A stretch of DNA of 52,350 bases from Burkholderiaceae bacterium (GTDB taxonomy: Bacteria > Pseudomonadota > Gammaproteobacteria > Burkholderiales > Burkholderiaceae_C), in contig JAEUOU010000009.1 in NCBI GenBank assembly GCA_016790575.1, positions 1-52,350 of the forward strand, given 5' to 3'. The notes under the pieces are model-generated. The model was not told the origin of the DNA. It made no database searches and saw only the letters and a list, made by a program, of their open reading frames with translations. Of this stretch, positions 1 through 9,073 are shown piece after piece (the stretch's first letter is position 1; each line of letters starts with the position of its first letter). A program made the position numbers and the translations under genes.

Positions 1-702
1 GATCTTCAGCCCGGCAGCGAGCATGAAGGTGTTGGCGATGCCTCCGCCCACGATGAGCTGGTCGACGTTTTTCGCCAGGCTTTGCAGGATGGTGAGTTTG
101 GTGCTGACCTTGGAGCCGGCCACGATGGCGGCCAGCGGGCGCCTGGGGTTGGCGAGCGCTTTGGAAATCGCGTCGATTTCAGCCGCCAGCAGCGGGCCGG
201 CGCAGGCGATGGGGGCGTACTGGGCGATGCCGTAGGTGGTGCCTTCGGCGCGGTGGGCGGTGCCGAAGGCGTCGTGCACGAAGATGTCGCACAGCGCGGC
301 GAGTTTGCGCGCCAGTTCCTCTTTGTTCTTCTTTTCGCCGACGTTGACGCGGCAGTTTTCCAGCAGCACGACCTGGCCGGGCGCAACGGTGACGCCGTCG
401 ACCCAGTCGGCCACCAGCGGCACTTCGCGCCCGAGCAGTTCACCCAGCCGCGCGGCCACCGGCGCCAGGCTGTCTTCGGGCTTGAACGCGCCTTCGGTGG
501 GGCGGCCCAGGTGGCTGGTGACCATGACGGCGGCGCCCGCCTCCAGCGCCATACGGATGCAGGGCACGCTGGCGCGGATGCGGGTGTCTTCGGTGATCGC
601 GCCGGCATCATCCTGGGGCACGTTCAGGTCGGCGCGGATGAAGACGCGCTGGTTGCGGGCCTGGCCGCTGGCGCAGAGATCGGAAAAACGGATGACGTTC
701 AT
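1..702 (-). CDS. pgk: Phosphoglycerate kinase, partial (N-terminal 234 codons)
   Basis: Phosphoglycerate kinase makes ATP and 3-phosphoglycerate from 1,3-bisphosphoglycerate in cytosolic glycolysis. The frame is open from the ATG at 702 to the left edge, so only the N-terminal domain and the hinge are present; the family is about 390-400 residues. Visible motifs are RADLNVP (residues 23-29), [10 protein letters not shown] (62-71), the DAFGTAHR segment, and GSKVSTK followed by [10 protein letters not shown] close to the edge. The start gives the expected N-terminus (MNVIRFSDL). No strong Shine-Dalgarno is visible upstream. The end coordinate of the gene lies outside the window. The identification is secure from the motifs. 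Confidence 0.96.
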   Translation of the reverse strand, partial: MNVIRFSDLCASGQARNQRVFIRADLNVPQDDAGAITEDTRIRASVPCIRMALEAGAAVMVTSHLGRPTEGAFKPEDSLAPVAARLGELLGREVPLVADWVDGVTVAPGQVVLLENCRVNVGEKKNKEELARKLAALCDIFVHDAFGTAHRAEGTTYGIAQYAPIACAGPLLAAEIDAISKALANPRRPLAAIVAGSKVSTKLTILQSLAKNVDQLIVGGGIANTFMLAAGLKI

Positions 703-762
703 GGCTTTGGAGGGAAGGTTCGATCAGGCGGCCATTCTAAGAGGCGCCTCCAGCGACCGCGC

Positions 763-1116
763 TTACCAGCCCAGTCCCAGCTTGAGCGGCAGGAAAACCG
801 CCATGCCCGTGACGATGGTGCCCAACACCGCCTGCCCCTGACCGCGCCGCCCGAAGTAGAACGCCGCACCGGCGGCGGCGCCAAACAGCCGCGCATCCTG
901 CCAGGTGCTGATCAGCTGCCCCTGCGTCATGACCACTTCAGGCACGATCACCGCAGACAATGCGGCAATCGGCGCGTATTGCAGGCCACGCTGGGCCCAG
1001 TGAGGCAGGCGCCAGTCGCGGCTTGAGAGGAAAAAGAAGCTGCGCGTGACCACGGTAACCACGGTCAGGCCCAGAATGACGGCCAACGTCCACCAGTCGG
1101 TACCGGGCTCGCTCAT
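763..1116 (-). CDS. azlD: AzlD-type branched-chain amino acid export subunit
   Basis: Small hydrophobic protein of 117 residues with three to four membrane segments, matching the AzlD family. In characterised systems (Bacillus AzlCD, E. coli YgaZH) the small subunit works with the AzlC-type permease to export branched-chain amino acids across the inner membrane. An upstream in-frame start at 1173 exists, but the ATG at 1116 has GGAGG about 7 bases ahead, which decides the start. It follows azlC by 46 bases on the same strand. The substrate is inferred from the family and could differ. Confidence 0.85.
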   Translation of the reverse strand: MSEPGTDWWTLAVILGLTVVTVVTRSFFFLSSRDWRLPHWAQRGLQYAPIAALSAVIVPEVVMTQGQLISTWQDARLFGAAAGAAFYFGRRGQGQAVLGTIVTGMAVFLPLKLGLGW

Positions 1117-1162
1117 GGCCGGGCCTCCATTTCGCCATGGTTTGTGGGTCGTTCGCCGGTCG

Positions 1163-1909
1163 TCACGTGGCACTCCGGCGATCCGGCGGCGCCGGTCGCT
1201 CCAGCAGCAGGCACAGCGCCACGGCTACGGCGATCGCGAACACGATGTTGAGCTTGAACGGCAACGCAAAAGCCGCCACGGCCGCGGCACCCGCCACGCC
1301 CGCCGAGACACGCCGCATGGTCGTCGAGGCCAGCGAGCAGGCCACACCTGTCAGCGCCAGGATGCCGGCAAAACCCAGACCCCAATGCAGCGGCACCGAA
1401 TGGGCCAGCGCGATACCGGCAATACTGGCGGCCTGCCAGCTGGCCCAGTTCAGCCCGCCTCCGCCGGCCAGGTAGGCCAGCTGTGCCTCACGCTCTGCCG
1501 CCGTCGTGGGAGGGTGCGCATACCGGCGCACGAACAGCACATACGTCATGTCGGCCGTGACATAGCCCACCAGCAGCCGTAGCGGCCGTGGCAGGTGCAT
1601 GATGTAGCTGCGCAGGTGGGCGCTGAACACCACAAAGCGCAAATTCACACAAAAACTGGTGGCCAGAATCACCCACACCGGCGCGCTGGCCGCGATCAGC
1701 GGGATGGCCGCGAGCTGCGAGCTGCCGGCGAACACCAGCAGTGTCATGGCCAGCGCCTCCACGGTGCTCATGCCCGACTGCACCATGGCCACACCGGTCA
1801 TCAGCCCCCAGGCCGCCAGACCCGGCGCGACGCCCGAAATTTCGCGCGCACCAGCCCGGAACTCGGGGTGGGCAACAATGCGACGCCAACGGGGGAGCAT
1901 GTCAGTCAT
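1163..1909 (-). CDS. azlC: AzlC-type amino acid exporter, large subunit
   Basis: Protein of 248 residues with several hydrophobic helices and family-typical features: PGLAAWGLMTG near the N-terminus, an FAGSSQLA segment, and LRFVVFSAHLR further on. AzlC-type permeases pair with AzlD subunits to export branched-chain amino acids (related members: YgaZ). The ATG at 1909 starts 10 bases after the fmt stop, and azlD follows directly, so the pair probably belongs to the def-fmt transcription unit. Upstream in-frame codons overlap fmt and look non-coding, so the 1909 start was chosen. Exported substrate inferred only. Confidence 0.88.
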   Translation of the reverse strand: MTDMLPRWRRIVAHPEFRAGAREISGVAPGLAAWGLMTGVAMVQSGMSTVEALAMTLLVFAGSSQLAAIPLIAASAPVWVILATSFCVNLRFVVFSAHLRSYIMHLPRPLRLLVGYVTADMTYVLFVRRYAHPPTTAAEREAQLAYLAGGGGLNWASWQAASIAGIALAHSVPLHWGLGFAGILALTGVACSLASTTMRRVSAGVAGAAAVAAFALPFKLNIVFAIAVAVALCLLLERPAPPDRRSAT

Positions 1910-1919
1910 GGCGTGAACT

Positions 1920-2888
1920 TCAGACAGGCGACTCGAACGCCGCCCCGGCGGGCAGCGCAAAGCCGCGCAAAAAATCGGCCGCCGGCAGACGTTTGCCACC
2001 GGCGCGCTGCAGTTCGGTCACACACAGCACGCCGTCGCCGGTGACCACACGCACTCCATCGGCATTTGCAGACAAAATTTGCCCGCACCCAGCGTCAAAC
2101 CGTCGTTGATTGCTATCAATATGAGACTTCCAGAGCTTCACCGTCTCGCCCTGACAGGTGGTACTGGCGCCCGGAAACGGGTCAAAGGCGCGGATGCGCC
2201 GCTCGATCTGCGTCGCCGGCAGCGACCAGTCGACGGCGCTTTCGGCTTTCTCGATCTTGTGGGCGTAGGTGATGCCGTGCGCCGGCTGCGGAACCGGGCG
2301 CAGCCCGCCGCAGGCCGCCCGTTCCAGCGCCTCCACGATCAGCCGCCCGCCCAGTGCCGCCAGCCGGTCGTGCAGCGTGGCCGTGGTGTCGTCACCGCGA
2401 ATCGGCAGCGTTTCCAGCAGCAGCATGTCGCCCGTGTCCAGCCCCGCGTCCATCTGCATGATGGTGACGCCGGTTTCGTCGTCTCCGGCTTCGATGGCAC
2501 GGTGAATCGGCGCCGCACCGCGCCAGCGCGGCAGCCGCGACGCGTGGATGTTCAGACAACCGAGGCGCGGTGCGGTCAGGGTCCAGTCGGGCAGGATCAG
2601 GCCGTAGGCGGCGACCACCATCACATCGGCCCGCGCGGCGGCAATGGCGTCGCGGGCGGCGGCCGCGTCGTCGGGAAACTTGCCGTCCAGCCGCAGGCTG
2701 CGCGGCTGCGCCACCGCGATGGCATGCTCCAGCGCCAGCTGTTTGACCGGCGACGCCTGCAGCTTCATGCCCCGGCCGGCTGGCCGGTCGGGCTGGGTCA
2801 GCACCAGCGGCACGGTCAACCCGGCCTCCAGCAGACGCGCCAGCGCCACACGGGCGAATTCGGGGGTTCCGGCAAAAATCACTCTCAC
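1920..2888 (-). CDS. fmt: Methionyl-tRNA formyltransferase
   Basis: Transfers the formyl group from 10-formyl-tetrahydrofolate to Met-tRNA(fMet) for translation initiation. Protein of 322 residues (E. coli 315). The start is a GTG at 2888 giving [12 protein letters not shown], the family N-terminus; the longer open frame upstream runs into the preceding gene. Likely catalytic residues are Asn113 and His115 in [18 protein letters not shown] and Asp151 in GLDTGD, matching E. coli Asn106, His108 and Asp144. It forms a functional pair with def, two genes upstream. Odd feature: a copy of the dispersed 45-bp repeat (2074-2118) is translated in frame in the variable loop after VKLWKS, adding about four residues relative to E. 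coli. Confidence 0.96.
   Translation of the reverse strand: MRVIFAGTPEFARVALARLLEAGLTVPLVLTQPDRPAGRGMKLQASPVKQLALEHAIAVAQPRSLRLDGKFPDDAAAARDAIAAARADVMVVAAYGLILPDWTLTAPRLGCLNIHASRLPRWRGAAPIHRAIEAGDDETGVTIMQMDAGLDTGDMLLLETLPIRGDDTTATLHDRLAALGGRLIVEALERAACGGLRPVPQPAHGITYAHKIEKAESAVDWSLPATQIERRIRAFDPFPGASTTCQGETVKLWKSHIDSNQRRFDAGCGQILSANADGVRVVTGDGVLCVTELQRAGGKRLPAADFLRGFALPAGAAFESPV
2074..2118 (-). repeat. Dispersed repeat copy F, inside fmt
   Basis: Read on the minus strand it has TGATAGC (2118-2112), an ACGACGGTTT version of the middle box and an ACGCTGGGT box, in the same spacing as the other six copies. It lies wholly within the fmt coding sequence and on its sense strand, where it encodes [15 protein letters not shown]. 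The 3' inverted half is the most degraded of the copies (TGCG in place of TATC). Confidence 0.7.
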
Positions 2889-2935
2889 AGGGTCGTTCCA
2901 GATCAGGCGGGCTTCGCGGTGCCCATCGCTTGTGT

Positions 2936-3436
2936 TCAGGGGGTTGGGTCGTCGGGGAGTACTTCGTCGGTGTTCAGCACCTGGCGGACCACACCGGCAC
3001 GGTCCAGGTACACGTGCAACTGACGAAACAGGCTTCCGGCTTCCAGGTAGCGCCACGTCCAGATATCACCGTCGAACCGCGCAACACGCTCGACCAGCGC
3101 GGGCGGACCGAACTGGCGCAGCAGGTCGTCGCGGGTCCAGCGCCCGGTTTCAATGCGGGCGAACACTGCCGGGTCCATGACCTGCTCGACGACCAGAAGC
3201 CGACCGGCCCGATCGAAGTCGAGGTTGTGTACCTGACGGCCCGCCGGCTGCTGCGAGTATTGCAGGCGTTCGCCGCCGGGCAACGGGTGCACGGCGGTCG
3301 GCGAGCCGAGGCGGGCGATCACCGCCTCACGCGCTGCACCGGGTTGTTCCCACTGCGGCACACCCGCACAGGCCACCATCCCCGATACGCCCGCCAGTGC
3401 AAGCCAGCGCCCGGCCCGGGGGATCAGAGCCTTCAC
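2936..3436 (-). CDS. BamE-like (SmpA/OmlA-type) small lipoprotein
   Basis: Predicted outer-membrane lipoprotein of 166 residues. The GTG at 3434-3436 overlaps the def stop in a GTGA junction, suggesting translational coupling. The N-terminus is a signal peptide ending in GMVAC, an acceptable lipobox with the acylated Cys at about residue 22. The mature part has two BamE-like segments: [12 protein letters not shown], and [16 protein letters not shown] followed by [20 protein letters not shown]. This layout recalls SmpA/BamE domains, which assist the BAM complex. It may be a paralogue rather than the canonical bamE, which in many proteobacteria lies near fur. Function in this def-fmt context is unknown. 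Confidence 0.65.
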   Translation of the reverse strand: MKALIPRAGRWLALAGVSGMVACAGVPQWEQPGAAREAVIARLGSPTAVHPLPGGERLQYSQQPAGRQVHNLDFDRAGRLLVVEQVMDPAVFARIETGRWTRDDLLRQFGPPALVERVARFDGDIWTWRYLEAGSLFRQLHVYLDRAGVVRQVLNTDEVLPDDPTP

Positions 3437-3942
3437 CCGCGCGCTTCCTTTTGCTGCTTGAGCAGCTTGGTCTTGATCCGGTTGCGCTTGAGCGGAGACA
3501 GGTATTCCACGAAAACCTTGCCCATCAAGTGATCCATTTCGTGCTGGACACAGACCGCCAGGAGGCCCTCCGCCTCGATGGTACGGGTATGCCCGTCGCC
3601 ATCGAGAGCGCTGACCCGTATCGACGCGGCACGTTCGACGCCGTCGTAGATACCGGGCACCGACAGACACCCCTCATCGCCTTTGACGCGTTCGGAACTG
3701 GACCATTCCAGCTCGGGATTGATCAGAACCAGCGGACGGTCGCGCTCTTCCGATACGTCGATCACAATCACGCGCTCATGAACATCGATCTGAGTCGCCG
3801 CCAGGCCGATACCTTCCGCGTCATACATGGTCTCAAGCATGTCAGCCACCAGGGCCTTGATACGAGAGTCCACGACTGTGACCGGCCTGGCGACCTTGTT
3901 CAGACGGGGATCAGGAAAACGGAGAATGTCGAGAATAGGCAT
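3433..3942 (-). CDS. def: Peptide deformylase
   Basis: Metal-dependent removal of the formyl group from nascent N-formylmethionine. The 169 residues match the family length. All three signature motifs are present: GIGLAATQ (44-51), EGCLSVPG (90-97, metal ligand Cys92) and QHEMDH (133-138, metal-ligand histidines and catalytic Glu). First gene of a minus-strand run with the BamE-like lipoprotein, fmt, azlC and azlD. It is divergent from the LysM gene across 142 bases, where its promoter should lie. Confidence 0.98.
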   Translation of the reverse strand: MPILDILRFPDPRLNKVARPVTVVDSRIKALVADMLETMYDAEGIGLAATQIDVHERVIVIDVSEERDRPLVLINPELEWSSSERVKGDEGCLSVPGIYDGVERAASIRVSALDGDGHTRTIEAEGLLAVCVQHEMDHLMGKVFVEYLSPLKRNRIKTKLLKQQKEARG

Positions 3943-4084
3943 AGGAATCGGATGCGAATGTCGGTATTTTCGCCACTTTTCTCCGGGCGTGCCGCGCGCC
4001 TCATCGTTTTACGTTGATCAATCAATGGCTTGAGAGCACAATCGCCAGTGCTTTGTCAAGTTTTCCGCAGGGAACCCTCCACCC

Positions 4085-5293
4085 ATGAAGCACCTGACTG
4101 TTGCTCTCCGTCCCGGTTTGGTCACACTATCTGTGTGGACCCTCGTTGCCATGGGCCCCACCACGACAGCCGCCCAAACTCCGGTGACTACTCCGGCGCA
4201 AAAGGCCACGGCCCAGCAGGTCGCGCAGTCGGGCGTACCCCTGTCTGAGTTGGCACCCGACGCGCCCGACCACTACCGCGTCAAGAAGGGCGACACGCTG
4301 TGGGCGATCTCCGGCGTGTTTCTCAAACGCCCCTGGCGCTGGCCCGAGCTGTGGGGCATGAACATGGCAGAGATCCGAAACCCCCACCTGATCTACCCCG
4401 GACAGGAACTGCACCTGGTCAAGAAAGACGGGCGGGCCATGCTCACCACCGCCAAGCCGGTCGGGTCAGAGGGCATCCAGACCGTTCGGGTTTCGCCGAC
4501 GAGCCGCGTCGAGCCGTTGCTGGACAGTGCATTGCCGACCCTGGAGACCCGACGAATCGAGGCCTTCCTGGCCGAGCCCATTGTGGTGGACGAAGCCGGG
4601 CTGGCTCAGGCTGCGCGCATCGTCGCAACCCGGGAGTTGCGGGTACTGCTCAGCCGCGGCGACCGCGCCTATGCCCGTGGGCCTGCCGACAAGCCGCTGA
4701 GTCTGGCCAGTGGCCAACCCCGCGACTTTCGAGTATTCCGCAATGCAGTACCCCTGAAGGACCCCGAAAGCGGCGCAATCCTCGGCTATGAGGCCCAGTA
4801 CATCGGCAATGCGCGATTGGTCGCTCCAGAGAAGGCAGCGACCCCAAGAACCGAAACCAAAGCAGCCGAAGAAGCCGTCCCCGCGTCACTGGAGATCGTC
4901 CAGTCCACGGAGGAGATGCGGGTCGGTGACCGGCTGCTGCCGGAGCCCCCGCGCGAGTTTCCCAGCTATGTTCCCCGTGCGCCCGAAACGCCTGTCGATG
5001 GTCGCGTCGTTTCAGTCTATGGAAGCGGGGTGCGCTTCGCGTCGCAGAATCAGGTGGTGGCGATCAACCGTGGCACGCGGGACGGACTGGAGGTCGGCCA
5101 TGTGCTCCAGATACTGACTGCAGGAGAGCGTGTAACCGATCGCACCGACCCGACGCGTCCGACCCTGCGTGTCCCAGACGAACGCAACGGTTTGATGATG
5201 GTGTTTCGCACATTTGACCGGGTCTCCTATGCGCTGATTCTGGAGATCACGGACGTCGTGCGTGTCGGCGACCGACTGGTCAATCCGCGCTGA
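4085..5293 (+). CDS. LysM peptidoglycan-binding protein (exported)
   Basis: Protein of 402 residues with an N-terminal signal peptide (hydrophobic LVTLSVWTLVAMG, cleavage near TTAAQ at about residue 31). One LysM domain covers residues 62-112, from HYRVKKGDTLWAIS to IYPGQELHLV. The remaining about 290 residues have no recognised catalytic motif and resemble the long C-terminal part of LysM proteins encoded beside dprA in related bacteria. It should bind peptidoglycan in the periplasm. The gene is 20 bases upstream of dprA on the same strand. An enzymatic role is not supported; a structural or scaffolding role is inference. Confidence 0.85.
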   Translation: MKHLTVALRPGLVTLSVWTLVAMGPTTTAAQTPVTTPAQKATAQQVAQSGVPLSELAPDAPDHYRVKKGDTLWAISGVFLKRPWRWPELWGMNMAEIRNPHLIYPGQELHLVKKDGRAMLTTAKPVGSEGIQTVRVSPTSRVEPLLDSALPTLETRRIEAFLAEPIVVDEAGLAQAARIVATRELRVLLSRGDRAYARGPADKPLSLASGQPRDFRVFRNAVPLKDPESGAILGYEAQYIGNARLVAPEKAATPRTETKAAEEAVPASLEIVQSTEEMRVGDRLLPEPPREFPSYVPRAPETPVDGRVVSVYGSGVRFASQNQVVAINRGTRDGLEVGHVLQILTAGERVTDRTDPTRPTLRVPDERNGLMMVFRTFDRVSYALILEITDVVRVGDRLVNPR

Positions 5294-5313
5294 TTGGCAA
5301 CTTCGCGGCAGCC

Positions 5314-6513
5314 ATGGAATCGGGCGAGCTGCGGGCATGGTTGCGGCTGTGCCTCACCGATGGCATCGGCCCGGTCACGGCGCGCAAGTTGCTGGCGTGC
5401 TTCGGACTTCCGACGGCAATCTTCGCCCAAAGCGCACGCACACTCGAACAGGTCGTCACGAGCGCCCAGGCTCATGCGTTGCTTGCGCACGCGGCGGAAC
5501 TTGACCACCAGATCGAGATCACACGACGCTGGCTGGACGATGACCGCGGGGTTGATGGCCAGCCGGAACGCCGCATCCTCACATTGGCGGATCCGGACTA
5601 TCCGCCAGGCTTGCTGACGATCGATGATCCGCCGACCATCCTGTACGGGATCGGCGTCCCGGACTGGCCACGATGGCTGCGGCAGCTGTCGCCGGGCCTC
5701 AGCCTGGCCGTTGTCGGAAGCCGCAATCCGACGGCCCAAGGGGCGGCGAATGCGTTCGCTTTTTCGCGGGAACTGGCCCAGTCGGGGCTGGTGATCGTTT
5801 CCGGACTGGCGTTGGGCGTTGACGGCAAAGCCCATGAAGGGGCTTTGGCTGATGACGCTGAGACCCGGCAATTACGCACTGTCGCGGTCGTTGGAACCGG
5901 GGTGGATCGGGTCTACCCTCGCCATCATCGGGAACTGGCCCATCGAATCACCCAAGCCGGACTCATCCTCAGCGAATATCCGATCGGGACTCCGCCCCTG
6001 GCAGCCCACTTCCCCCGACGCAATCGCCTGCTCGCGGGGCTGACGCGGGGCACCCTGGTTGTGGAGGCCGCGCCGCAATCGGGCTCGCTGATCACTGCGC
6101 GGCTCGCTGCGGAGCAAGGGCGGGAGGTCTTTGCGATTCCCGGGTCCATTCATACGACCCAGGCACGGGGCTGTCATGCCCTCATCAAGCAGGGTGCCAA
6201 GCTCGTCGAATCCGCCCAGGATGTCCTGGAAGAACTGTCTGACCTGCGAGGTGCCATCGCGGCCCGGTCGACAGACCTTTCGGCCCTTGGCGTGGCGGGC
6301 AGTAATCCGGGTAGGGGCCAGCCAGAAGAATCACTTGCCATTGACGATCCGATCCTGAACGCCATGGGCTTCGATCCCGTCAGCCTGGACGCTCTCCTGG
6401 CCCGGACGGGCCTGCCGACACCTCTGTTGCAAGCCCGCCTTCTGGAGCTGGAGCTTGAAGACCGGGTTACGCCGCTGCCGGGGGGCCTATTCTTGCAAAT
6501 GACGCGTGCCTGA
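5314..6513 (+). CDS. dprA: DNA-processing protein DprA
   Basis: DprA (Smf) binds incoming single-stranded DNA and loads RecA during natural transformation. Protein of 399 residues. An N-terminal SAM/HhH-like region (GIGPVTARKLL) is followed by the extended Rossmann fold, with VVGSRNPTAQG, SGLALGVDGKAHEGAL, VGTGVDRVYPRHH, SEYPIGTPP, FPRRNRLLAGL and SGSLITARLAAEQGREVFAIPG. A C-terminal winged-helix (DML1-like) segment runs from about ILNAMGFDPVSLDALL to the end. The ATG at 5314 follows the LysM stop by 20 bases. Together with the pilin locus further on, it is consistent with competence, which is not demonstrated here. Confidence 0.97.
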   Translation: MESGELRAWLRLCLTDGIGPVTARKLLACFGLPTAIFAQSARTLEQVVTSAQAHALLAHAAELDHQIEITRRWLDDDRGVDGQPERRILTLADPDYPPGLLTIDDPPTILYGIGVPDWPRWLRQLSPGLSLAVVGSRNPTAQGAANAFAFSRELAQSGLVIVSGLALGVDGKAHEGALADDAETRQLRTVAVVGTGVDRVYPRHHRELAHRITQAGLILSEYPIGTPPLAAHFPRRNRLLAGLTRGTLVVEAAPQSGSLITARLAAEQGREVFAIPGSIHTTQARGCHALIKQGAKLVESAQDVLEELSDLRGAIAARSTDLSALGVAGSNPGRGQPEESLAIDDPILNAMGFDPVSLDALLARTGLPTPLLQARLLELELEDRVTPLPGGLFLQMTRA

Positions 6514-6544
6514 GGCACCACAGGACCCGTCCCGGTCGCCGGTG

Positions 6545-9061
6545 CTAACTCAGCAGACGCTCCGGATTCGCATCCAGCTTGGCCATGGCGTCTCGCGTGG
6601 CGCGGACCGTCAGCGCTTCTTCCTCGACCGGTACCAGCAGACCCGCCTGCAGATACGCGGCCAGACGTTTGCCCTGGATCAGGAAATGACGTCCATCTGC
6701 CGACGCAAAGAGATGCAGCTGCCGCTTGTCGCTGCGCCACAACAGCTGAACCTGTTTCAGCGTTGCGTTGTGGTCCAGCATGAACCAGTCGCCCAGAACC
6801 AGTTCGGCAACCCAGGCCACCATCGCATCCGTGGGTTTTGAGCCACCGTCAGCCAACACCTCGAAAGACGAAGCGTCCATACCCAGCATCAACTCCACGG
6901 TTTCCGGATTGAGGGGGATGTCGCCCGCCACATCTTCCAGCACCACCTCCTCAAGTCGCTCAAGCCGGCGCGCCATGTCATCGATTTCAGCCCGGGGAAT
7001 GTTTTCCGTGCGCGACAGGAACGCATCAGACAGGGTGTCGCCGATCACTTTCAAGTGAGCATTCTGGGCAATTTCCGAAAGGCCCAGCAAACCCATGCCC
7101 TGCCGCAATCGGGCCAGGATTCCCGGCAGGTCGTGGATGACCTTGGTGCGCTCCTCACGGCTCGGCTTTGCGCTGGCCGCCCACAACAGGTCCGTGGCCG
7201 TTCGCTTGAGCGCCAACGTGTCGGGGTGCTGCGGCCCGTGTCGAACCGCGGCCATAGCCAGCACTTCAGCCCAGACCTTGAAGAGAAAGTCGCGGATTTC
7301 GTCGCGAACGTTGATGCTGTTGAGCATCTTTCGCAGTTCGATCGTGTACTGGATCGAAAGCGTTTCCTTCTGCTCGACCTGCTGCGCGACACTGACCGCT
7401 TTCTGCACGGAGGCCCCTTCGGTGAGGTAAACCGCCAGAAACGCCTTGAACTCGTCCAGAACCAGCTGAAACACCCTGCGTCCGGTTTCCGGGTACTGCT
7501 CAATGACCTGCACAACGCGACGAACCTCCGCCTCCAGCGCTCCGCCTTCGATCGCGGCGGCGTCAAAACCCATCACGGCACTGCCCAGGCGATCGATCAA
7601 CTGGCGAGCCGGATGCTGCAAAGTGCCGAAAAACTCTGGCTCTGCCATCGCCACACGCAGTACCGGCATCTGCAAGCGCGCAAACCACACCCGAATCGCA
7701 GCCGGAATGCGCTCTTCCGCCAATATGGCCTGGAACATCAAGGCGACGATCTCGACCGTGGCCTTCTCGGCCGGCGTTGCGGCCTTGCGCTTGATGGCAG
7801 CGGTACGTTCCCGCAACTCGGTCGAAATCTGGACCAGGCCCGCAGAATCCGGACTGATATCCAGAAACACGGAGCGACCCGTGTCATCCGTCGTCCCCAT
7901 GGCCTGCGCCATGGCGGGCGACGGTCCGGGCCGGTCCGTCGCTTCAAATCCGGCAACCCGCTCGCCAAGGAACCGGCGCAACTGGACCAGCACCCCTTGC
8001 GCACGCTGCCGCGCCCGCGCCAAGGGCGTCGTGACCGTGAGCATGCGGGTCTCGTCCTGCAAGCCAGTCCGCATCCCCCCGGGCTCGGTCATGCCGGCGC
8101 CGACGATGGACTGCCCGCCTGATCCCCCCCCCCGCGAAGGCCACTGGGAGGCCAGGCTCGCTGGTGCCGGGCGCGAGTTCCCCGGACCGCTCGCCTGAAA
8201 TGCGCCGGAACCGCCAAAGTTACCCGTGCGCTGAGCATCAAATTGGGTGGCGCCCGCTGCCGGCCCGAATCCCCCCGTCTGGCCCGGCTGGAACGAGCCT
8301 GTTCGCTGGGAATCAAACCCCCCCGCACTGCCGCCGCCCGAACCACCGGGCCCCACCGCCGGGGACGGGCGAGCGGCCCCCGGGGCACCCTCCGCAGACC
8401 GCCGGACCAGCGACTTGAGATCGATCTCCGGCAGGACCCCGCTGCGCACCAGAAAATCGTTCGCATGGTGGTAGGCAGCGACCGTTCTTTCGACCAGCAA
8501 TGGTTGGACCACACCGGCGACCAGACGCCAGACATCCAGTGTCAGGCCCACGTGGGTCCAGGAGTCGAGCAGCATCACCGACAGAGTGTCCGGCTTGAGC
8601 ACATCGTGCGCCGGCAACTCATCGATTTTCTGCAGGTGCTGAATTCGCAGCCGCAGATCATTGAGCTGCCATTGCGCCTTGTCGAGAATGGCCAGGGTCA
8701 GGCGTGATGCCGCGATCCGGTTGTCCACCTCCGCATCGCCCACCAGGGAGAAAGCTTCGCGAGAGGGCGGCTGGCTGTCCGGCCCCGACAACGAAGGCAC
8801 GGCCACTTCCCCGCCCAACGCTCTTCGCCAATGTCGCCGCACCCGATCCACCCAGGCCGCGCGATGCTGGGCAAACAGCTGATTGGCATCCCGCATGGAT
8901 TGCTGCTGGCGGGTGTCACGCACGTCCTCCGCAAGGGAACGCAAGCGCCCGCTCGCGATCGCCCCCAGCTCGACAATGACCCCCTCGATCTCGGCTACAT
9001 ACCGCTCCCGCACCGCCCGTGCCAGGCGCCGTGAGGTTTCTGCAGAGAGCGTCTGGGTCAT
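6545..9061 (-). CDS. DUF1631 family protein
   Basis: Large soluble protein of 838 residues resembling the DUF1631 family, whose members are common in beta- and gammaproteobacteria and have no firm biochemical role. Seen: no signal peptide and no membrane segment; an N-terminal helical part (about 1-225); a Gly/Ser/Gln-rich linker at about 230-330 with two copies of FD(S/A)QRTG(S/N)F; then a long helical C-terminal part. The last about 130 residues contain WFMLDHNATLKQVQLLWRS, a PilZ-like stretch. The linker is encoded partly by a G10 homopolymer (8124-8133). The gene starts 12 bases after secF on the same strand, so it is probably the last gene of the yajC-secDF unit. Confidence 0.8.
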   Translation of the reverse strand: MTQTLSAETSRRLARAVRERYVAEIEGVIVELGAIASGRLRSLAEDVRDTRQQQSMRDANQLFAQHRAAWVDRVRRHWRRALGGEVAVPSLSGPDSQPPSREAFSLVGDAEVDNRIAASRLTLAILDKAQWQLNDLRLRIQHLQKIDELPAHDVLKPDTLSVMLLDSWTHVGLTLDVWRLVAGVVQPLLVERTVAAYHHANDFLVRSGVLPEIDLKSLVRRSAEGAPGAARPSPAVGPGGSGGGSAGGFDSQRTGSFQPGQTGGFGPAAGATQFDAQRTGNFGGSGAFQASGPGNSRPAPASLASQWPSRGGGSGGQSIVGAGMTEPGGMRTGLQDETRMLTVTTPLARARQRAQGVLVQLRRFLGERVAGFEATDRPGPSPAMAQAMGTTDDTGRSVFLDISPDSAGLVQISTELRERTAAIKRKAATPAEKATVEIVALMFQAILAEERIPAAIRVWFARLQMPVLRVAMAEPEFFGTLQHPARQLIDRLGSAVMGFDAAAIEGGALEAEVRRVVQVIEQYPETGRRVFQLVLDEFKAFLAVYLTEGASVQKAVSVAQQVEQKETLSIQYTIELRKMLNSINVRDEIRDFLFKVWAEVLAMAAVRHGPQHPDTLALKRTATDLLWAASAKPSREERTKVIHDLPGILARLRQGMGLLGLSEIAQNAHLKVIGDTLSDAFLSRTENIPRAEIDDMARRLERLEEVVLEDVAGDIPLNPETVELMLGMDASSFEVLADGGSKPTDAMVAWVAELVLGDWFMLDHNATLKQVQLLWRSDKRQLHLFASADGRHFLIQGKRLAAYLQAGLLVPVEEEALTVRATRDAMAKLDANPERLLS

Positions 9062-9073
9062 TGCCTATGGATG

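Noticed and set aside
8124-8133. G10 tract as evidence of a broken DUF1631 gene
   Set aside because: The frame is intact across the tract and both sides match one protein.
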